Assembly (NCBI GenBank): GCA_016648135.1
Contig: JADDOH010011028.1
Coordinates: 22,727 to 86,726, forward strand
Direction of reading: 5' to 3'
From: Agrypnia vestita
Taxonomy: Eukaryota; Arthropoda; Insecta; Trichoptera; Phryganeidae
DNA length: 64,000 bases
This document shows, one piece after another, positions 58,270 to 64,000 of the stretch (position 1 is its first letter; every line of letters starts with the position of its first letter). The translations under genes and the position numbers were made by a program. The notes under the pieces were generated by a model. The model had not been told where the DNA came from. It was given only the letters and a program-made list of their open reading frames with translations, and ran no database searches.

Positions 58270-58510
58270 TTATGAAGATTAATGTATCAGTTTTATCAGG
58301 TCGGCACGTTCTCGTGTATTCTGTGGCCCGTGTGCCGCCAGTGGGCGTGTCCCTGTATCACATTGCTCGCCATACCTCGAGGAGACATTTAGCTGACCTG
58401 ATTCCAGATCGTAAATAAAGGTCGGACCTTTTCGAACTGGCGAGTGCGTAGACACAGGAGCGGGCATCATTAGGGTGAAAGCGCACGGCACGCGAATCTA
58501 AATCAGTTAT
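58270..58510. other. GC-rich island open on both strands, unidentified
   Basis: The block has a 70-codon minus frame (starting MPCAFTLMMPAPVSTHSPVR) and a plus frame reading RHVLVYSVARVPPVGVSLYH. Composition is exon-like, but no domain, splice pair or family was recognised, and two open strands point to composition rather than coding. Confidence 0.3.
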
Positions 58511-61500
58511 TGCTTGCAAAACACGCCCTACAGTTTGACACGATGAATAAGTCTCGATTGCTTTACGAAAGAAAAACTTTGACTATTGTTCCAAATTTCT
58601 AAATTACAAGTTTCATCGTTAGATAGCATCGCGTAAACGAACAACATAGCTTTAGCTGGACTGCAATTCATTACGACTCTTCAGTTGGGATTCAACAAAC
58701 TGTGTCCATCATTCATTATTTGTTATTACTAAAATTGTGAGGTTGGCATTAAAAATATTACCAAGTAGACATATATGTAAAAATATTAAACAATTTATTT
58801 CGTGAAGTCATCTATAGATACTTGTTATTTTGCCAAGCGTTTTTGTAACGTGTTTCGCTACTCATGGGCATCCTAGATTATGGTAGCTTTTAATATTTAA
58901 ATAAAATACAAAAATACTTTGACATAACTTAAAGACAATTGTTGCTGATTCCATCGTATTATTATTTCATAGTATTTCATGTATCTATAACGTTAAAGGA
59001 TCGTATATGACTCTCATTTCTGTATAAAAAAATAGGTGAAGCAAAAAAATCTAAACGGAAATACACAATTTACCTGGTTTTGTGATTTATATAAGGCTTA
59101 CATTTACTAGAAAATCACTCGTTTATTATTTATAACATTTAAAAAATATTGGGCCACGAGCTTTTAAGGGTTACATGTGAATACATGTTTCACTTAGGAA
59201 CTCCAATAATAAGTATTAGGCTCTAGTTACAAACGAATAAGATATAAAATAATAACTTTTAACAATTTATTAATATTGTATATTAAATAAAGAAAAAATA
59301 TTGGCAACAGGTGAGGAAAAAATCATCCCTGCATTCTTATTAACTATCGAAAATTTTCTACGTAAGTTTAGGTATACTCGTATCAGACTATTTTGTTAGT
59401 TCCGTCATAAGCCGCTCCATTGATTTAACTGATGGTTTCATTAGTCAATCTGAAATTGAGGAAACGTTTGATTTCCTCCATGAAGAAAACAAACCTTACA
59501 AGTTATAAATGAAAAGTGACAGACTTTGTGGGAAAGGCTCTTCCTTCAAGAAAACCTTTTATCGGAAATTTGAGATGTTTGCATTTCTTTCGTTTACCTT
59601 TTCTAAAGAATTCTTCCTCATATTCAGATAAAATGTTTCTAGACTCATTTAGTTAAAAACCTCGAGTAAATATTTTTGTTTAAAATAAAGCCTTCGATCT
59701 TCTCTCCTCTAAAATATTTTTAGTAAAAATACATCGTATTTTTAATTAATATTCATATGTTAAAGTCGCATATTTAGAACATAGTTCTATGCTATTAAAA
59801 ACTAATAACATTAATAAATAAGAAATATATACAGAAAAAATCTTTCTAAAATTACAATATGAAGTAACAAAATATGTTTTTATTTAAAAAAACATTATTT
59901 ATCTTATATCGAAGATATTCCGCATTAAATAAAAATGAGTTGATTTTTCCTGGCCACTTAACATTAATAAAGCAGATTGGGATTCATTGTAAACCATTGA
60001 TTGAAAGCTTTTTGAAAATGTAATAATATTATGAATCTTTTACGTAAAGCTATATGTGTACCACCAGTTCCTAGGCAAGAAAAGGTTCCGGTTTCGTATC
60101 CCAGCGAAAACAAAATATTATATCGATTAGTAATTTTTTCTGTATATCTTTCAAGGCTATTTATCTAATTTATTTTAAATATAAATTTATTTTACTGTAA
60201 AACGTACAAGGTTTACTAAACGACACATGCAACTTTAATACAAAGGTAATATATAATTTTAAACTAATAATTATGTAACAGTTTGATACAAAAAGCTCCA
60301 TTACGGAGATAACATATAAACCTAAATTAAATCCCGTTACATCAGCGTATTATTTCCAGCGTTCGACGGTTGAGTTTTGTGCCCAATTTTCGTCTTTATG
60401 AAAATATTATCATATTATTCTTATTTTAAATCACAAAATCTGATCCATCAAAGGGAATTAATTATTTGTTTAGGCCACATATTTTGATACGTAAGAAAAA
60501 CTAATGTACAGCATATTTCCATTCCAATTTAAATCTTCAATTTAATTCAACGTGATTGCCATAAACCTAGTATACTTGTCATTCAGATGTCGACTACACG
60601 GAGAACCAGAGCTATTTTATACAAATTTTGTGATATGTATTTATACATCACACAAAGAATGACAATATTTCGCCAAAAAATTATGTTATTTTCAAAACTA
60701 TTTATATTAAATTATACACACACCTTTCATTATTTTAGAAACGTTTTATATTTGCAATTTTAACAGTTTTTTCGACAAAAATTATAAAATCCGCGGCAAC
60801 AGACATAATGAATAATGCACCAAAGTATGAAATTGTAATGGTGTGTAAAAAAGTGTCTATCAAAAGTTAATGGATGCGTTCAGAAACCAAAATTTTGAAC
60901 TTGATTAATTTTAAAAAAAAATGTACATCTTGGGCAACAATATATTGAGCCTAAGGCCATCAAAATGTACGATGTAGATATGCATCATGATGCATTTAGG
61001 AATTAACTAATAATGATTAGAAATTTAAATTTCTTAATTTTATGCATATGTTTGAAATATGTCCATGTGTGGCGGAGATGGGTGGATAATATCATAATAT
61101 ATTGAATTGCTGTTCAACCAAATCAAAATAAAGCATTTAGCTAAGTGCAATAGAATTGGCGCATACTTGTCATTAATTTTATGGTTGTTACTATAAAATA
61201 TCTTTGTCTCATTTACATTAAATTGTATAGCTATCCTCTTTCATATATTTATTACCTTTTTGCAATCTGTGTTTAAATAAAGAAACGAACAGCAGGGACA
61301 ATGGGAGAAAATTTTGAATGGCAGCCGTCCGGCCCGCTTGTTTTTTTTCAATGGGTCGCATGGTTGCTTTTAACATTAAAAAAATTCTAACCAGGCGGCG
61401 AATGAGCAAAACCGATATAGGAGCTTTAGCTTAAAAAACGGTGGGTCTGCCCCCTGGCATCTTAAGTAGTACCTTTTATTAGTTTATCTTTAGTGTTTGA

Positions 61501-62181
61501 ATAAAATTAAATCTTAGAATCATGCCAAAATACCAAATGGGTTCCTTTAAATTATTTTCGTATTAAGATAAGTCGTTGAATGTAAAATAGATTGATAAAA
61601 TAGAAATTGAAACGCGTCTTCTAAAAAAAGTAGAACTTAACACATTTAAAGTCTAACTGCTAGCCATTGAAACTGATGGTTTGTTGTATTCATTAGGAAT
61701 GGCTGACTGATTCTTCCATCTTTTTCAGGATTACCATTATTTTATAATATTTTACACTCCGTCAATCTTGACAAATGCCTTGAAACTTCTCATAGAATCT
61801 TTAAGCGTACTTCCCGTCTAATTTTTGTCTTGAAAAAAAATGGTACAAAATAACACAATTTTCATGATGATAGCCAGCATAAGAAGACGGTAGTCTGTTG
61901 TGATGGTCGACATAGAGATAGATTTAATAAATTTAGAAAATCTTAAGATAATAATATTCAAAAAAGTCAAGTATGGACATCAAAAATATATTTCTTCTGT
62001 TTGGAATCGTTTAAAAGTAAAAGCCTGATATATTTCTCCTTAAGATTCTATGTATTACAAGAGGCTAACAAAATATTGAATATTCGGCTATACAAGTAAT
62101 ATTTCTTAGGTTTTTTATTATACCATAGATATAATTCTGTGTTGAATTAATATTGTTTGCCAATCCTAATAGACTCGACCT

Positions 62182-63157
62182 TGTGAGTAGGTGCGAACGA
62201 GCCTTTATTATTTATGAAACGGAACAGCAAGTCTCGCGTGTAGCGAGTGCTTTACTCTTATTTTAACGAAACGGACCAATCACCGGCACGCGTTACCTTT
62301 CGACGGGTTGAGCCGGAGGCGACCGTCCTGATGGCTGAATCCGGCCAATGGCGAGCGCCGGCGGTGAGGTCATCGCGCATAGGATGAGTGGATTTCAGAG
62401 GTATGGTGAAATCATTACTATAAAAGGAGCGAACACGATGTACTCAGCCCCTTGAGTTCGAGACCAGACTTGCGAGCGGGAGCGCTGCCCAACAGACTAC
62501 CGACGGAGCCCTGAGTTCCAGAACATCATTTGCGGATGGAGTTGCTGCCCGGACGTATGGAGGAATCTACCAATCATCAGTACCAGAAGGAGGATTCCGC
62601 CACAAAGAGTAACAGCTAAGGATCATATTCATATTATCTATTACGGTTAATTATTTTCACTATCGAAATGTATTTATTTTGGGAATATTTGAGTTCGGAA
62701 TAATTATGTGTAATTAAATATCACGATTGCTTGTGTGATATTGGTTCAAATCGTACAAGAATTCCGTTCCAAACGGGTGTATTTTTATGCAAAGCGAATT
62801 TCATACCGTTTATGCTAAAATTTGAATACACGGATTTATATATGAATTAATTAGTAGCATTATAATAATTACTGTATTGCATAAGTATTGCGCAATCCGG
62901 TCTTCAGTTAACTCTTTATGATTTGAGTACCTCGGTACATCTAGCTTAACAAGTAGCTTCAGAATGACGAGTAAAGGACAGAACGGGGAAGTCTAACTAA
63001 AGATTGGGGATATCTGGTTTGTGTTAGCCTAGCTGGCTGAGGGGTGGATGATTGCCGGCACTTGGGCGTGGAACCCGCACAAGCCCCTGCAGGGCCCCTT
63101 AAAGGCGGGGTCCTCCTTGTTGCTCGGGGTCGTCAATAAACCGACCACCTAACCTCA
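62182..63157 (+). mobile_element. 5' LTR of retroelement copy 2 (976 bp)
   Basis: It begins TGTGAGTAGGTGCG and ends CCTAACCTCA, i.e. TG...CA. It carries TATAAAAG (62419), a TCAG initiator about 34 bp on, and AATAAA at 63135-63140, so U3, R and U5 can be told apart. The first half matches 37151-38250. TGGCGCAAACTACTTAAACC follows two bases later and may be the primer binding site. The insertion is cut by the window end. Confidence 0.5.
62419..62426 (+). promoter_or_regulatory. LTR core promoter TATA box
   Basis: TATAAAAG with an initiator-like CTCAGC about 34 bp downstream. Confidence 0.45.
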
Positions 63158-64000
63158 TCTGGCGCAAACTACTTAAACCAACAAAAGGTTCCCTATGTCT
63201 TTGGAAGGATTTCCATGCTTGAATGCTGTAAAACCTTGATAGAAAACGTTAACTTCCATTTCGTCCTCTGTAAGAAAGACAGGGCCAGAATAAATATAAA
63301 AATCATTCACTCATATGGAATAGCTGGGATATTATAAATATGTTACTAACACTCTAACATTTGTCCAAAGTAAATGTTGCAAGATGCAGAATCGTGGGAC
63401 GCCGCTCTGAAAAGGCATATTGAGATTGCACAATAATTTGTAACATCGCTGACTATGCCCGCAAAGGAGGCTAATGTCGTCATCAATTCGTACCAAAAGA
63501 GTACATGATTCTTCAAACACCGGCCTAAAAGAAAGGCGCCTCAAGACAACACACATCATCAGAAACTCGTACCAAAAGAGTACGGCCTTCTCAATTATAA
63601 GCCTAAAAGAGGGGCGTCACGGGATCACATCTCGTAAAGAAGAGATAGAGTCTCGGGATGCAGTAAGTTCCGGAGGAACAAGGGGGGCCGTTTAGTCACT
63701 TAGGAAGTCGGCTACCGGGTTTAGGCGGGCGCGGGGCCTCTACCCCTCTCAGCAGAGATGCTGAGGGTTTAAAAAAACCAAAATTAGCATTCAAAGAAAC
63801 TATTATTTCATATAAACTCACGGGCTGTTGTAGAATCCTTTCGAACAAACCATCCCCGAGACCTTATCTATTTATTCATAAAGAAGTTTCACTTCAAAAA
63901 TGTGGTATTTCGTAGATAGCAAATATATGTATAATTTTCCCACGGAATTAATATGAACAGGTTCATGCACGTCTAAGACGGAACCATTCAAGGTAAGAAT
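63158..64000 (+). mobile_element. Leader/internal region of retroelement copy 2 (partial)
   Basis: This follows the putative LTR and primer binding site. GC content is moderate and only short frames are present (for example 63474-63695). GTACCAAAAGAGTAC repeats at 63490 and 63571, so a duplicated leader segment of about 80 bp is present. No gag motif was seen. Confidence 0.35.

Larger units (their letters stand above)
54261..62181. other. Largely featureless AT-rich DNA
   Basis: Apart from the tandem duplication at 57306 and the GC-rich island at 58270, only short chance frames are present. A tRNA-like GGTTTCGTATCCC lies near 60090 without a matching A box. It may be intron or upstream DNA of the esterase-like gene; no N-terminal exon was recognised. 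Confidence 0.4.

Noticed and set aside
61300..61430. Small plus frame beginning MAAVRPACFFSMGRM
   Set aside because: It is suggestive of a GC-rich start region, but only about 38 codons, without a splice site, family or conservation evidence.

Overview
The window reads as AT-rich nuclear DNA of an insect, most likely a moth or butterfly. The evidence is GT-AG spliced exons of animal gene families, dense non-autonomous transposons, and non-LTR retrotransposon tails of the endonuclease-reverse transcriptase type that end in a TTAG-rich microsatellite, a form common in Lepidoptera. The order is an inference; insect is much firmer. Host coding sequence is sparse and most long open frames are chance frames or repeat-derived.

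Two host genes can be supported. On the plus strand, 6168-6305 is one exon covering transmembrane helix 7 of a peptide GPCR, closest by eye to the CCHamide (bombesin-like) receptors; its other exons were not found. On the minus strand, 48331-46118 holds the last two exons of a cholinesterase-like protein (phase-0 intron of 727 bp, poly(A) signal at 46024-46019). It keeps the family's Glu and His but has Gly where the nucleophile Ser should be, and it ends in a hydrophobic tail, so it is probably a non-catalytic, membrane-anchored surface protein. Its N-terminal exons were not found.

The rest is mainly repeats. 0.9-4.8 kb: a 0.9-kb TIR element and three copies of an 'ACTCCCTTTC' family, one split by a Helitron at 3784-4340. 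8.4-8.8 kb: an inverted pair of tRNA-like sequences. 9.9-21 kb: a tRNA-derived SINE family, several MITEs and an LTR-retrotransposon remnant. 21.5-24.6 kb: tandem repeats, a GC-rich island, a fold-back element and a dead reverse transcriptase. 26.2-29.8 kb: (TA)n with two fold-back elements, then a 2.2-kb Helitron filled with a roughly 115-bp minisatellite. 30.5-34.5 kb: mariner and LINE remnants and a 202-bp near-perfect palindrome. 37-40 kb and 62.2-64 kb: two copies of one LTR-type family. 49-52.9 kb: inverted pairs, a promoter-like segment, a LINE tail and another ACTCCC copy.

The most notable signal is the 27.2-29.45 kb Helitron. Its minisatellite is packed with alternating GAA/TTC pentamers matching the heat-shock element consensus, including several perfect four-unit sites. 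The short relative at 3784-4340 also carries a perfect four-unit site, and its exact insertion point is shown by an unfilled copy of the same host repeat at 52.77 kb. A separate TATA-plus-HSE promoter-like segment without a visible gene lies at 51.5-51.9 kb. A second theme is a dispersed set of CTGANGA/hairpin/GAAAC motifs, often as inverted pairs, resembling the minimal hammerhead ribozymes of Penelope-like elements. All calls were made by reading; no alignment, folding or database search was run.
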